64,000 bases of DNA from Novosphingobium profundi (GTDB taxonomy: Bacteria > Pseudomonadota > Alphaproteobacteria > Sphingomonadales > Sphingomonadaceae). The DNA lies in contig NZ_JABWCU010000016.1 of NCBI RefSeq assembly GCF_018491765.1, positions 1-64,000 on the forward strand, in the 5' to 3' direction. The notes below the pieces were generated by a model. The model was given only the letters and a program-made list of their open reading frames with translations. It searched no databases and was not told where the DNA came from. The translations under genes and the position numbers were made by a program. The number at the start of each line of letters is the position of its first letter. Positions within the stretch are counted from its first letter, which is position 1. Positions 44,394-52,267 of this stretch are shown here, piece after piece.

Positions 44394-46007
44394 ATGCTCG
44401 ACGCCACCGTGAAGCAACAGCTCTCCCAGTACCTCGCAATGCTGCGCGAGCCGATCGAGCTCGTCGCCTCGCTGGGCGACGATGCCAAGTCGGCCGAAAC
44501 ACGCGAACTGCTCACCACCATTTCCGAACTTTCGGACAAGGTCGCCGCGACCTTCGATGGTAATGACGCGCGCAAGCCCAGCTTCCTCATTCGCCGTACG
44601 TCGAACCCCGAGGCCTGCGTGCGCTTCGCCGGTGTTCCGCTCGGCCACGAATTCACCTCGCTGGTGCTCGCGCTGCTGTGGGCCGGCGGCCACCCGCCCA
44701 AGGTCGAGGACGAAGTTCTCCAGCAGATCCGCGAGCTCGAGGGCGAATACACCTTCGAGATGTATTTCTCGCTTTCGTGCCACAACTGCCCCGACGTGGT
44801 GCAGGCGCTGGCGCTGATGGCGCTCAACAACCCCAACGTGCACGCCACCCTGATCGAAGGCGGCGCATTCCAGGCCGAAGTCGAGGACCGCGGCGTGCTG
44901 GCGGTTCCCGCCGTCTTCCTCGACGGCGAGATGTGGGGTTCGGGCAAGATGGACGTCGCCGAGATCCTCGCCAAGCTCGACAGCAAGGCGGGCGAAAAGG
45001 CCGCCGCGAAGCTGGCCGAGAAGGCCCCCTTCGAAACGCTCGTGATCGGTGGTGGGCCCGCCGGTGCGGCCGCCGCGATCTACACCGCGCGCAAGGGCTT
45101 CAGCACCGGCATTGCGGCCGAACGCATGGGCGGCCAGGTCCAGGACACCATGGGCATCGAGAATTTCATCTCGGTTCCCTATACCGAAGGCCCCAAGCTC
45201 GCCGGTGCGCTGGAACAGCACATCAAGGAGTACGACATCGACTCGATGCCGCTACTGCGCGCCGAGAAGCTGATCCCGGCCAAGGAACTGGGCGGTTACC
45301 ACGAAGTGGTGTTCGAGAACGGCGCCTCGCTCAAGGCGCGCTCGCTGGTCCTGACCACTGGCGCGCGCTGGCGTAACCTGGGCGTGCCCGGCGAAGCCGA
45401 GTACCGCACCAAGGGCGTGGCCTATTGCCCGCACTGCGACGGCCCGCTGTTCAAGGGCAAGCGCGTCGCAGTCATCGGTGGCGGCAACTCGGGCGTCGAA
45501 GCGGCGATCGACCTGGCCAACATCGTGGGCCACGTGACGCTCATCGAGTTCGACACCAAGCTGCGCGCCGACCAGGTGCTGCAGGACAAGCTGCGCTCGA
45601 TGAAGAACGTGGTGATCCTCACGAACGCACAGTCGACCGAAGTCACCGGCGACGGCTCGAAGGTCAACGGGCTGCGCTACAAGGACCGCGACACCGGCGT
45701 CGAGACGCTGCTCGAACTGGAAGGCGTGTTCGTCCAGATCGGGCTCGTCCCCAACACCGAGTGGCTCAAGGACTCGGGTGTGGAACTCACGCCGCGCGGC
45801 GAGATCGTGATCGATGACAAGGCGGCCACCAACATCCCCGGCGTCTTCGCGGCGGGCGATGCGACCACCGTGCCCTACAAGCAGATCATCATCGCGATGG
45901 GCGAAGGCGCGAAGGCAGCGCTCTCGGCGTTCGACTTCCTGATCCGCAACGAGGCTCCGGCCGAAATCGCGCAAGGTGCGCAGAAGACCGCCGAACCGGT
46001 CGCCTGA
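44394..46007 (+). CDS. ahpF: alkyl hydroperoxide reductase subunit F
   Basis: NADH-dependent flavoprotein disulfide reductase of 537 aa that reduces AhpC. N-terminal double thioredoxin-fold domain with its redox pair CHNC (SLSCHNCPDVV), then a thioredoxin reductase-like body: FAD site LVIGGGPAGAAAAIYTARKG, redox CPHC in VAYCPHCDGPLF, NADH site VAVIGGGNSGVEAAIDLA, and GVFAAGDATTVPYKQI. ATG 44394 has AAGGA at 44382-44386. It lies 213 nt after ahpC. Confidence 0.96.
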   Translation: MLDATVKQQLSQYLAMLREPIELVASLGDDAKSAETRELLTTISELSDKVAATFDGNDARKPSFLIRRTSNPEACVRFAGVPLGHEFTSLVLALLWAGGHPPKVEDEVLQQIRELEGEYTFEMYFSLSCHNCPDVVQALALMALNNPNVHATLIEGGAFQAEVEDRGVLAVPAVFLDGEMWGSGKMDVAEILAKLDSKAGEKAAAKLAEKAPFETLVIGGGPAGAAAAIYTARKGFSTGIAAERMGGQVQDTMGIENFISVPYTEGPKLAGALEQHIKEYDIDSMPLLRAEKLIPAKELGGYHEVVFENGASLKARSLVLTTGARWRNLGVPGEAEYRTKGVAYCPHCDGPLFKGKRVAVIGGGNSGVEAAIDLANIVGHVTLIEFDTKLRADQVLQDKLRSMKNVVILTNAQSTEVTGDGSKVNGLRYKDRDTGVETLLELEGVFVQIGLVPNTEWLKDSGVELTPRGEIVIDDKAATNIPGVFAAGDATTVPYKQIIIAMGEGAKAALSAFDFLIRNEAPAEIAQGAQKTAEPVA

Positions 46008-46035
46008 TCGCCCCGCGCGAGCTACCAGGTCCCAA

Positions 46036-46079
46036 CGAAGAAGGGGCGGGAACCCACGCGGTTACCGCCCCTTCTTTCG
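46036..46079 (+). terminator. terminator after ahpF
   Basis: A 13-bp stem (46037-46049 with 46065-46078, one bulged T) ends the ahpF transcript 30 nt after its stop; the 3' arm ends CTTCTTTC. A loop of about 15 nt contains a smaller GGGAACC/GGTTACC pairing. Confidence 0.7.
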
Positions 46080-46106
46080 TGCCCGGCAGCCCATGGCCGC
46101 GCCGGC

Positions 46107-46912
46107 TCACATGGACAGAGAGACCGAGGCGCGCACGCTCGGGCCATCGCCCGCATAGAGGCTCGTCCCGCCGGTCGCTCAGCAACGCTTGTTGAAGATG
46201 TTGTCGCCGTTGATGCGCAAGGTCACGACCTGGCCCGAGGGCATTTCCCAGCGGTAGTTGGCGCCGAGGCTGAACGGCACGTAGCCGGGCAGGCGCGCAA
46301 GGTTCTCATCGTCGGAAAAGCGCGCGCCAGTGTAGCAGGCACCGCCGTTGACGGCGAAGGCCGAACCCGACCAGCGCGGCGCGTTGACCACCTCGTTGCC
46401 GTCGAGTTCGTCCGAACCGGTCTTGGCCTGCTCGGAAACCAGACGCTGGCCGGACAAGGCAAGCGAGACGTTCTTCGCCAGGTTCCCCTGGAGCGAGGCT
46501 TCGAAGCCGCGATAGAGCGCGCGCCCGTTCACCACGTAATAGTTGGCCGCGTCGGTATAGGCGAGCGCCTGGTCGATGTGGAACCAGCTGAGCGCAGCAC
46601 ACGCGCCCAGGATCTCAAGACGGGCTCCCACTTCCCACTGCTTGCTGCGCGCAGGTGCCAGCACCTCGCCCGCGTTCTCGGCATCGTCGGGCGCGACGCC
46701 CGCGCTTTCCAGCCCCTGGAGATAGGAGGCGTAGAGACTGCTCTTCGCACTTGGACGCAGGACCAGCGCGGCCGAGGGGGTAACGGTATCGACGCGATAG
46801 TCGCCTTCGTCCGAGACGACACGGTAATCGACGAAGCGCGCGCCGCCGGGGACGCCGGGTCGGCCGTTGCCGACGTCGCGGCGGCCGCAGCGAACAGGAG
46901 CGCAAAGGACAT
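46107..46912 (-). pseudogene. decayed TonB-dependent siderophore receptor (internal deletion, premature stop)
   Basis: The C-terminal ~200 residues of a TonB receptor barrel are recognisable (RFVDYRVV.., SSLYASYLQGLESAG, GEVLAPARSKQWEVGARLE, INGDNIFNKR). The frame stops at 46179 with TGC-TGA where such receptors read Tyr-Trp; reading through the stop in the same frame gives TSLYAGDGPSVRASVSLSM and a proper end at 46107. At the 5' side a signal-peptide-like start (MSFALLFAAAAATSATADP, ATG 46912) lies in another frame, with plug and most of the barrel missing. So the gene has an internal deletion, a frameshift and a nonsense mutation. Confidence 0.8.
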
Positions 46913-47031
46913 TCTCGCGCTTTCGAAAGATTGGGTAGAGCGCGCGCCCACTATTCCTATTGCGAGGCATTTGCAATTATATTAGAGGCACTGCCAGGCC
47001 ATGGGCGGCAAGGCAAGGTACTGCGCAGACG

Positions 47032-48270
47032 ATGAAAAGGACCCTGTTCCGGATCCACAGCTGGCTCGGCATCAGTCTTGGGCTGGTGCTGGCGACGATG
47101 GGCGCGACCGGTGCGATGCTCGCCTACGAGGACGAACTCACGGGCCTGCTCGCCCCCACCTACACCGCGCCCGGCACGCCCGCGTCGCCGGATCTCTCGC
47201 CCGACGCGCTGGCCACTCGCCTTGAGGCGCGCTTCCCGGGCTACCACGTAAACCGGATCGACTGGACGATGGATCGCGACCAGTCGCACCAGGTGCGACT
47301 GGTCGGCTCGCCCTCCGGAGCACCGGGTGGCCACGCCGCACCGAACCGGATGACCGGCCGGGTCGATCGCGCCAGTGGAGCCTGGCTTCCCGAACCCGCC
47401 ATCGTGCGCGCTTTTGCGACGATCGAGCACGTCCACCGTTGGCTGGCCCTCCCCGGCAAGGGGGATGGTCCGGGCCGCACGATCACCTTCCTCGGCGCGC
47501 TCGCACTGCTTGGTTTCGCCATGACCGGCCTGGCCTTGCGCTGGCCGCGTACGCGCCGCCAGTGGCGCAAGCTGCTGGTTCTCGACCTCCGCCAGCGCAA
47601 GGGTCGCCTGCGCGTCCTCCACCGGGTGGTTGGCCTCTGGCTGCTCCCGCTCTACCTTGTCAGCGCGTTGACCGGGCTGTGGTGGGGGAGCGATACCTAC
47701 AAGACCGGCGTGCGCCTCCTGCTGGTGGGCCCTACGGCGACGTGCGACGAAACCAGGCACCCGAAAAGCAAAGGCAAGGACAAGGCCGAGGCCGAGGGCA
47801 CGCCGATCTGGCACGCCAACGCCGCCTGGAACGCTCTCGCCCGCATGCCCGTCCCGGCTTACGCTTCGGCGCGGATCACGATGGCGGGCGGCGGCCAGCG
47901 CGTCAGGATCGAAGCCCTGCCTCGCAACGCCCGCCACGCCAAGCAGGTCGACCTTTACGACTTTGCCGCCAGGGACGGCGCCCTGCTCAAAACCGAACCG
48001 TACAAGGACGTGCCCGTGGGACAGCGGATCGTGGATGCGGTGTTCCAGATCCACAAGGGCGCCTACTTCGGTCCGTTCGGCCGCGCGGCGCTGTTCGTCT
48101 CGAGCCTGTTCCTACCCTTTTTCGCGATCAGCGGGTTGCTCTTCTGGTGGCAGCGCCGCCCCCGGCGCCGGAAGCCGGCCCAGGGCGCCAGGCCGCGCGC
48201 ACGCTCTCCGATCGGACCCGCGAGCCCCGCGCTCTCGGCGGAAAAAAGTGCCGGAATCACGGTGGGTTGA
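47032..48270 (+). CDS. PepSY-domain integral membrane protein (PiuB-like)
   Basis: A 412-aa inner-membrane protein: helix at about 8-32 (RIHSWLGISLGLVLATMGAT), a periplasmic PepSY stretch, helices near 150-172 and 195-215 (VVGLWLLPLYLVSALTGLWW), a second soluble region, and a last helix near 355-375 (FVSSLFLPFFAISGLLFWW). Conserved histidines in the helices fit the PepSY-TM group linked to siderophore-iron release or reduction. It is divergent from the decayed TonB receptor, its likely former partner. ATG 47032 is chosen as the start of the first helix. Confidence 0.85.
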   Translation: MKRTLFRIHSWLGISLGLVLATMGATGAMLAYEDELTGLLAPTYTAPGTPASPDLSPDALATRLEARFPGYHVNRIDWTMDRDQSHQVRLVGSPSGAPGGHAAPNRMTGRVDRASGAWLPEPAIVRAFATIEHVHRWLALPGKGDGPGRTITFLGALALLGFAMTGLALRWPRTRRQWRKLLVLDLRQRKGRLRVLHRVVGLWLLPLYLVSALTGLWWGSDTYKTGVRLLLVGPTATCDETRHPKSKGKDKAEAEGTPIWHANAAWNALARMPVPAYASARITMAGGGQRVRIEALPRNARHAKQVDLYDFAARDGALLKTEPYKDVPVGQRIVDAVFQIHKGAYFGPFGRAALFVSSLFLPFFAISGLLFWWQRRPRRRKPAQGARPRARSPIGPASPALSAEKSAGITVG

Positions 48271-48295
48271 ATTTTTTGAATTTTTCGTCTATATC
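48267..48295 (+). promoter_or_regulatory. sigma70-type promoter for the small gene at 48302
   Basis: TTGAAT (48267-48272) and TATATC (48290-48295) are separated by exactly 17 nt in an A/T-rich stretch unlike the surrounding DNA. Transcription would start about 7 nt downstream, at or next to the ATG at 48302, giving a leaderless message. Confidence 0.65.
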
Positions 48296-48301
48296 CCAGG
48301 G

Positions 48302-48487
48302 ATGACGAACACTATTTCAGAATTCTCCCGCTTCTCTTATTTAGACGAAAACTTTCAGGACTTGCGCAACTATTGCGAAGACAAAGGCATCTGGATTTGC
48401 CAGTCGCTTCGCCGCAAGGGGCCACTTACTTTTGCCCTCGCAAGAAATGATCAAGTTGCCTCAGACCTGAGTTCGCGTTTCAGCTGA
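48302..48487 (+). CDS. 61-aa small protein, probably leaderless
   Basis: Not recognised. Reads MTNTISEFSRFSYLDENFQD at the start and ends ARNDQVASDLSSRFS; soluble, two cysteines, no membrane helix. Base composition is much more A/T-rich than its neighbours. A near-consensus promoter ends 6 nt before the ATG and a strong terminator begins 7 nt after the stop, so it forms a self-contained ~220-nt transcription unit. Either a small protein gene or a small RNA with a coding potential; the complete ORF favours a protein. Confidence 0.6.
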   Translation: MTNTISEFSRFSYLDENFQDLRNYCEDKGIWICQSLRRKGPLTFALARNDQVASDLSSRFS

Positions 48488-48493
48488 TCTATT

Positions 48494-48525
48494 CAAAAGG
48501 TCGCATGATATTCATGCGGCCTTTT
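48494..48525 (+). terminator. rho-independent terminator of the small gene
   Basis: Fourteen base pairs (48494-48507 with 48511-48524, one G-U) close a 3-nt loop, with the 3' arm running into TTTTT. It sits 7 nt after the stop codon. Confidence 0.92.
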
Positions 48526-48569
48526 TGCTATTTTCGACAGTGGGGAGGCCCAAAAGGCCAACTGTGCCG

Positions 48570-48672
48570 AGAGCGTTTTCCAGCCATAGTGAATCACTTG
48601 GCATTTCAGAAAACGCGGTAAAACAAGAGCATAGAGCGGCCAACCTGACGCAGTCGGATCGAGAAACGCTCT
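48570..48672. repeat. MITE-like intergenic repeat with inverted ends
   Basis: AGAGCGTTTTC at 48570-48580 is mirrored by GAGAAACGCTCT at 48661-48672, giving imperfect 9-11-bp terminal inverted repeats around about 100 nt. A further inverted piece (AGAAAACGC) lies inside. Such gagcgttt-ended elements resemble short palindromic repeats dispersed in alphaproteobacterial genomes, but only this one copy is in the window. Its right end supplies the smr stop codon. Confidence 0.55.
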
Positions 48673-49255
48673 AGCGGTGGCGCCTCAGCACGATGTAGAG
48701 CGCCCCCTGCCCGCCATGCCGCCGATGTGCCCCGCGAATGGCCACGATGTCGCTGGCATGCTCGCTTACCATAAGCCAATCCTTGATCTTGGCGCGAATG
48801 GCGCCGCGACTGTCGGCCCGGTCCATCGCATCCACCGGACGCGGCTTGCCGGTCACCACCAGCACCACGCGCGCGCCCATCGCCTTGGCCTGCGACAGCC
48901 CACCCATCAACCGGCGGTAGGCCATGTCGAGGTTCGAGCCGTGAAGGTCGAGACTGAAGTCGGGCAGCAGCGTGCCCTTGGCGATGCGCCGCTCCCACGA
49001 ACCGTCAAGATGGACAGGCGCATCGGACTTCGCCGCAGGCTTGGCCGCGACGGGCTTGGGCGGCAGGGGTGGCGGCACGCGCCCTTTGACCTTCTTGCGG
49101 GGGACGGTCGGTGCGGGCGCGGGCGCGTCCTTGGCGGGCGGCTGCGCCTTCGCGACGGGCACACGCGTGGCCGGGGCGAGCGGCTTGACCGTGCGCGCCA
49201 CCTCGCCCCAGAGACGCGCCTCTTCCTCGCTGAGCCTGCGCCCCGGCCGCCTCAC
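48671..49255 (-). CDS. Smr-domain protein
   Basis: A 194-aa protein with a disordered Ala/Pro/Lys middle (about 25-95) and a C-terminal Smr domain: LDLHGSNLDMAYRRLMGGL, ARVVLVVTGKPRPVD, and GGQGALYIVLRRHR. The classic TGKG is TGKP here. Smr domains act on nucleic acid as nickases or RNases. The start is uncertain: GTG 49255 matches the homologous RRPGRRLSEEEARLW beginning; GTG 49261 is an alternative. It follows mltA by about 20 nt. Confidence 0.82.
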   Translation of the reverse strand: MRRPGRRLSEEEARLWGEVARTVKPLAPATRVPVAKAQPPAKDAPAPAPTVPRKKVKGRVPPPLPPKPVAAKPAAKSDAPVHLDGSWERRIAKGTLLPDFSLDLHGSNLDMAYRRLMGGLSQAKAMGARVVLVVTGKPRPVDAMDRADSRGAIRAKIKDWLMVSEHASDIVAIRGAHRRHGGQGALYIVLRRHR

Positions 49256-49274
49256 CGCCACACCCGTGCCATTC

Positions 49275-50507
49275 TCACTGACCTTCGAGCCGGGCGATCG
49301 CCCCTCGCGGCAGCAGCACCAGCGCCTCGCCCCGTCCCGACATGCCACCGGCGGTGACCCGGGCCTGGTCGCCGTTACCCCAGAACGTATCGAACCGGTT
49401 CGCGCCCTTGATCGCGCCCCCGGTGTCCTGCGCCACCCACAGGCCATCGGCCTCGGGTCGGTCGAGGTCGAGCCAGACCGGCGCGCCAAGCGGCACGAAG
49501 CGCGGGTCGGTCGCCACCGAGGCGTGCGCCCGGACGGTGACACCCAGCGCGCCGACCGGGCCGTCGCCTGTCAGTTCACGGAAGAAGACCCAGGAGCGGT
49601 TCTCGTTCATCAGCGCCTTGCCCGCCTCGGGGTTCTCGCGGATGTACTGCATGATGCCCTGCATCGAGCCGGGATATTGCCCTGGACCGCTGCCGATCAA
49701 CCCGCGCTCGCGCATCACGCCTCCGATCCCGGTATAAGGCAAACCGTTCTGCCCGGCATAGCCGATGCGCATCACGCTGCCGTCGGGCGCCCGCAGCATG
49801 CCCGAGCCCTGCACCTGCAGGAAGAACACCTCGACCGGATCGTGAGCCCAGGCGATGATCGGTGCCTTTCCAGCGAGCGCCCCGGCCTCGATCGCGGCGC
49901 GGTCATAGTAGGGAACGAAGCGACCGCTCTCGTCGTAGCGTCCGAGCGGCATGGAACCGTTGGCAAGCGGGGCCGCTTCGCCTGCCTTCGCGCGCACGAG
50001 GTCACTCGGCATGCCGTAGATCGGCACGTCATACCCCGGCATCGGCGTGCGCGAACCAGCGATCTCGGGCTCGTAATAGCCGGTCGCGAAAGCCTGCGCG
50101 TTGCCGATGCGTGCGGTCTCGAAATAGTTCGCGAAGAAGGCGGGCGCCTGCTCCGGCGCCCAATGGGATGCCGCCGCGCAGGCCTCGCTCCAATCCTGTG
50201 GACGGGTCAGTCCGCTGGCATCGCGGCGCACGAGAAGCTTGGGGCAGCTTTCGGCAAAACCGGACAACGCCGCCTGGGCGTCGAGGAGCCCAAGCGGAAG
50301 CGAGGCCAGCGGTGGACCGGCACGGACACCGAGCGCCAGGGCGCTCTCCGGCACCGGCGCCACCCCGCCCGGCTCCCCGCCGGAGCGCGGACCGACGCAG
50401 GCGGCGAGCAGCGCGCAGAGCACCGCCGCCACGAAAACCCCACGCAGGTTCGCACGCGCAGGCCGCGCCCGGGGACGGATCGCTGTCGAACGGATTGTTC
50501 GGACCAA
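49275..50507 (-). CDS. mltA: membrane-bound lytic murein transglycosylase A
   Basis: Outer-membrane lipoprotein that cleaves peptidoglycan glycan strands to 1,6-anhydro products. About 410 aa: lipobox LLAAC, MltA domain with ATGYYEPEIAGSRTP, VFFLQVQGSG and RIGYAGQNGLPYTGIG, and the 3D domain near the C-terminus with catalytic aspartates in WVAQDTGGAIKG and FWGNGDQA. The start is uncertain: TTG 50507 has AGGAG 10 nt upstream; GTG 50516 has the same site only 1 nt away. Confidence 0.9.
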   Translation of the reverse strand: MVRTIRSTAIRPRARPARANLRGVFVAAVLCALLAACVGPRSGGEPGGVAPVPESALALGVRAGPPLASLPLGLLDAQAALSGFAESCPKLLVRRDASGLTRPQDWSEACAAASHWAPEQAPAFFANYFETARIGNAQAFATGYYEPEIAGSRTPMPGYDVPIYGMPSDLVRAKAGEAAPLANGSMPLGRYDESGRFVPYYDRAAIEAGALAGKAPIIAWAHDPVEVFFLQVQGSGMLRAPDGSVMRIGYAGQNGLPYTGIGGVMRERGLIGSGPGQYPGSMQGIMQYIRENPEAGKALMNENRSWVFFRELTGDGPVGALGVTVRAHASVATDPRFVPLGAPVWLDLDRPEADGLWVAQDTGGAIKGANRFDTFWGNGDQARVTAGGMSGRGEALVLLPRGAIARLEGQ

Positions 50508-50572
50508 GGGGAACACACTCCTGACGAGGAAGGCGCCACGAGCGGTTGGGCCGCTACGAGCCGGACGCAAGG

Positions 50573-50620
50573 GCAAAACAAAACGGGCAGCGAAACGCGA
50601 AGGTGCGTTTCCTGCCCGTT
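50573..50620 (-). terminator. terminator after the Tim44-like gene
   Basis: Arms 50582-50598 and 50604-50620 form a ~16-bp stem with one bulge; on the minus strand the stem is followed by TTTTGTTTT. It lies between the Tim44-like gene and mltA, so mltA-smr probably has its own start or depends on read-through. Confidence 0.8.
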
Positions 50621-50644
50621 ACCTGCGCAATCGCGCGGAAAAGA

Positions 50645-51337
50645 TCAACCGGCGTCGGTTTCCTCGAGCATCCAGTCGGGATCCGAGGAACGCACCGGAC
50701 GGCTGAAGGTCCAGACATCGACCGCCTCGATCGCATCGTCGAGCGAACCGGCCACGACGTGACCTTCGGCATCGCGGGTGACGGCAGCGATGTCCGAACG
50801 GAAGCGCACGGTGATGCGCGCGACCCCCTCTTCGATCCCTGCGCTGACGATCTTCACGTCCTCAATGCGCACCAACTTGTTGTCGAGCGTCTCGCCTGCC
50901 GCGACGCGTTCGTCGATCGCGGCCTCGAAGCTCTCGCGCACCGAGTCGTCGCACAGCGCACGCAGCTCGGCCTTGTCGCCCTTCCAGAACGCCTCGAGCA
51001 CGAGCCGATAGGCCCCGCGCGCGCCTTCGAGGAAGGCGAAGGCGTCGAAGCGACGGTCCGCGCCGGCGATTGCGGAAAGCCCGCGCTCGGCCATCGGAGA
51101 AGTGACCGGCACCTCGCGCATGCGCTGATCTGCCGGACCACGCGCGGCGGGCTCTTCGCTGCGGATTTCCGGGCGCTTGTGCGGCTGCGGCCGCACGCCA
51201 CCGGGCTGCCCCTGCTGCCCTTCGAAGCGACCGGCAATGGGCTCCTCCTCATGCTCGGCACGGCGGCCAAGCACGGAATAGAGCCGCAAGCCGAGGAACG
51301 CTGCGATCATGGCCAGGATGACGATTTCCGGTGTCAC
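50645..51337 (-). CDS. Tim44/TimA-like domain protein
   Basis: A 230-aa protein: one N-terminal helix (about 4-22, IVILAMIAAFLGLRLYSVLG), a Gln/Pro-rich linker, and a Tim44-like domain from about 85 (FLEGARGAYRLVLEAFWKGD, LRALCDDSVRESF, VRIEDVKIVSAGIEEG, VDVWTFSRPVRSSDPDWML). Related to mitochondrial Tim44; in alphaproteobacteria it lies beside secB as here and is presumed to work in envelope or protein transport. Starts with GTG at 51337. Confidence 0.87.
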   Translation of the reverse strand: MTPEIVILAMIAAFLGLRLYSVLGRRAEHEEEPIAGRFEGQQGQPGGVRPQPHKRPEIRSEEPAARGPADQRMREVPVTSPMAERGLSAIAGADRRFDAFAFLEGARGAYRLVLEAFWKGDKAELRALCDDSVRESFEAAIDERVAAGETLDNKLVRIEDVKIVSAGIEEGVARITVRFRSDIAAVTRDAEGHVVAGSLDDAIEAVDVWTFSRPVRSSDPDWMLEETDAG

Positions 51338-51644
51338 GTTCGTGTACCCATTCCTTCCTTAAGGGCTGGCACCGGGTCCGATTTGGGCCCGGTTTGCCGG
51401 TCCAGTATTTCTCTTAACATAGCCTCAGATAGGTACGGTTGACAAATGAACAACGCGTGAGTGGCCATATCGGGTCTTTTTTTCGACATCCCGAGCCCGA
51501 CCCAGGCAGATTGCACCGACCGCTTCGCACTTGGGGTGTTCCACGAAGCGCAAAAATGCTCTAGCGCGCGAGAATCGCTTCCCCTGCGCCAACGCGCGGG
51601 GGGCAGCTTCGAAATTTTCTGGATCAAAGCGGGATAAGCATAGC
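51338..51644. other. intergenic region between divergent Tim44-like and secB genes
   Basis: 307 nt without a gene. It contains a GC hairpin (ACCGGG..CCCGGT near 51370-51393), an isolated TTGACA at 51439 without a convincing -10, a T7 run at 51477-51483, and GAAGCG/CGCTTC arms near 51545-51580. I can support no further feature. Confidence 0.5.
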
Positions 51645-52157
51645 ATGGCCGACGAAGGCAACGTGATCTCCGACCTCAACCTGGGCAACGGCGCCGACAT
51701 GGGCCCGAGCGCGGGCATCATCTCGCAGTACGTCAAGGACCTCTCGGTCGAGAACCCCAACGCGCCGCAGTGCTTCCAGTGGCAGGACGTCCCCTCGATC
51801 GACGTGCAGTTCAACATCGCGGCACAGGCCATCGAAGGCGAAGTGCACGAAGTCGAACTGAAGATCACCTGCACCTCGAAGGCGCAGGCCGGCACCGCCT
51901 TCGTGGTCGACCTCAGCTACTGCGCCCTGGTGGGCATGCGCGGCCTCGACGAAGGCCAGGCCCACGCCTTCCTCTTCGCCGAAGCCCCGCGCATCCTGTT
52001 CCCCTTCGCCCGCCGCGTGGTGGCCGACGCCGTGCGCGATGCCGGCTTCGCACCGCTCATGCTCGAGCCGATCGACTTCAACGGGCTTTACGTCCAGCAG
52101 CTCCAGGCCCAGCAGCAGGGCGTGAACGCCGGCGACCCGCCGATGGGCCACGCCTGA
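51645..52157 (+). CDS. secB: protein-export chaperone SecB
   Basis: Tetrameric cytosolic chaperone that keeps preproteins unfolded and hands them to SecA. 170 aa: ISQYVKDLSVENPNAPQ, DVQFNIAAQAI, EVELKITCTSKAQ, ALVGMRGL, and FPFARRVVADAVRDAGFAPLML. The Gln-rich C-terminal tail (LQAQQQ) is typical of alphaproteobacterial SecB. ATG 51645 starts the family N-terminus; the upstream frame is non-coding. Confidence 0.96.
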   Translation: MADEGNVISDLNLGNGADMGPSAGIISQYVKDLSVENPNAPQCFQWQDVPSIDVQFNIAAQAIEGEVHEVELKITCTSKAQAGTAFVVDLSYCALVGMRGLDEGQAHAFLFAEAPRILFPFARRVVADAVRDAGFAPLMLEPIDFNGLYVQQLQAQQQGVNAGDPPMGHA

Positions 52158-52267
52158 CCCACGCGCGGGTCTGATACCGGACCTGAAACGCCGGACGCGG
52201 GCGCTCGTGCCCGCGCCCGGCCTTGCCCATTTCCCATGAACCGGCGTTAAAGAGGACGCTTCAAGGC

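Noticed and set aside
46955..46985. Possible iron-regulator (Fur-type) site before the PepSY gene (TTGCGAGGCATTTGCAA)
   Set aside because: The two TTGC units are direct, not inverted, and I cannot match a known consensus with confidence.
52196..52215. 7-bp GC hairpin after secB
   Set aside because: Short stem, no T tract, and murJ follows in the same direction; termination is not supported.
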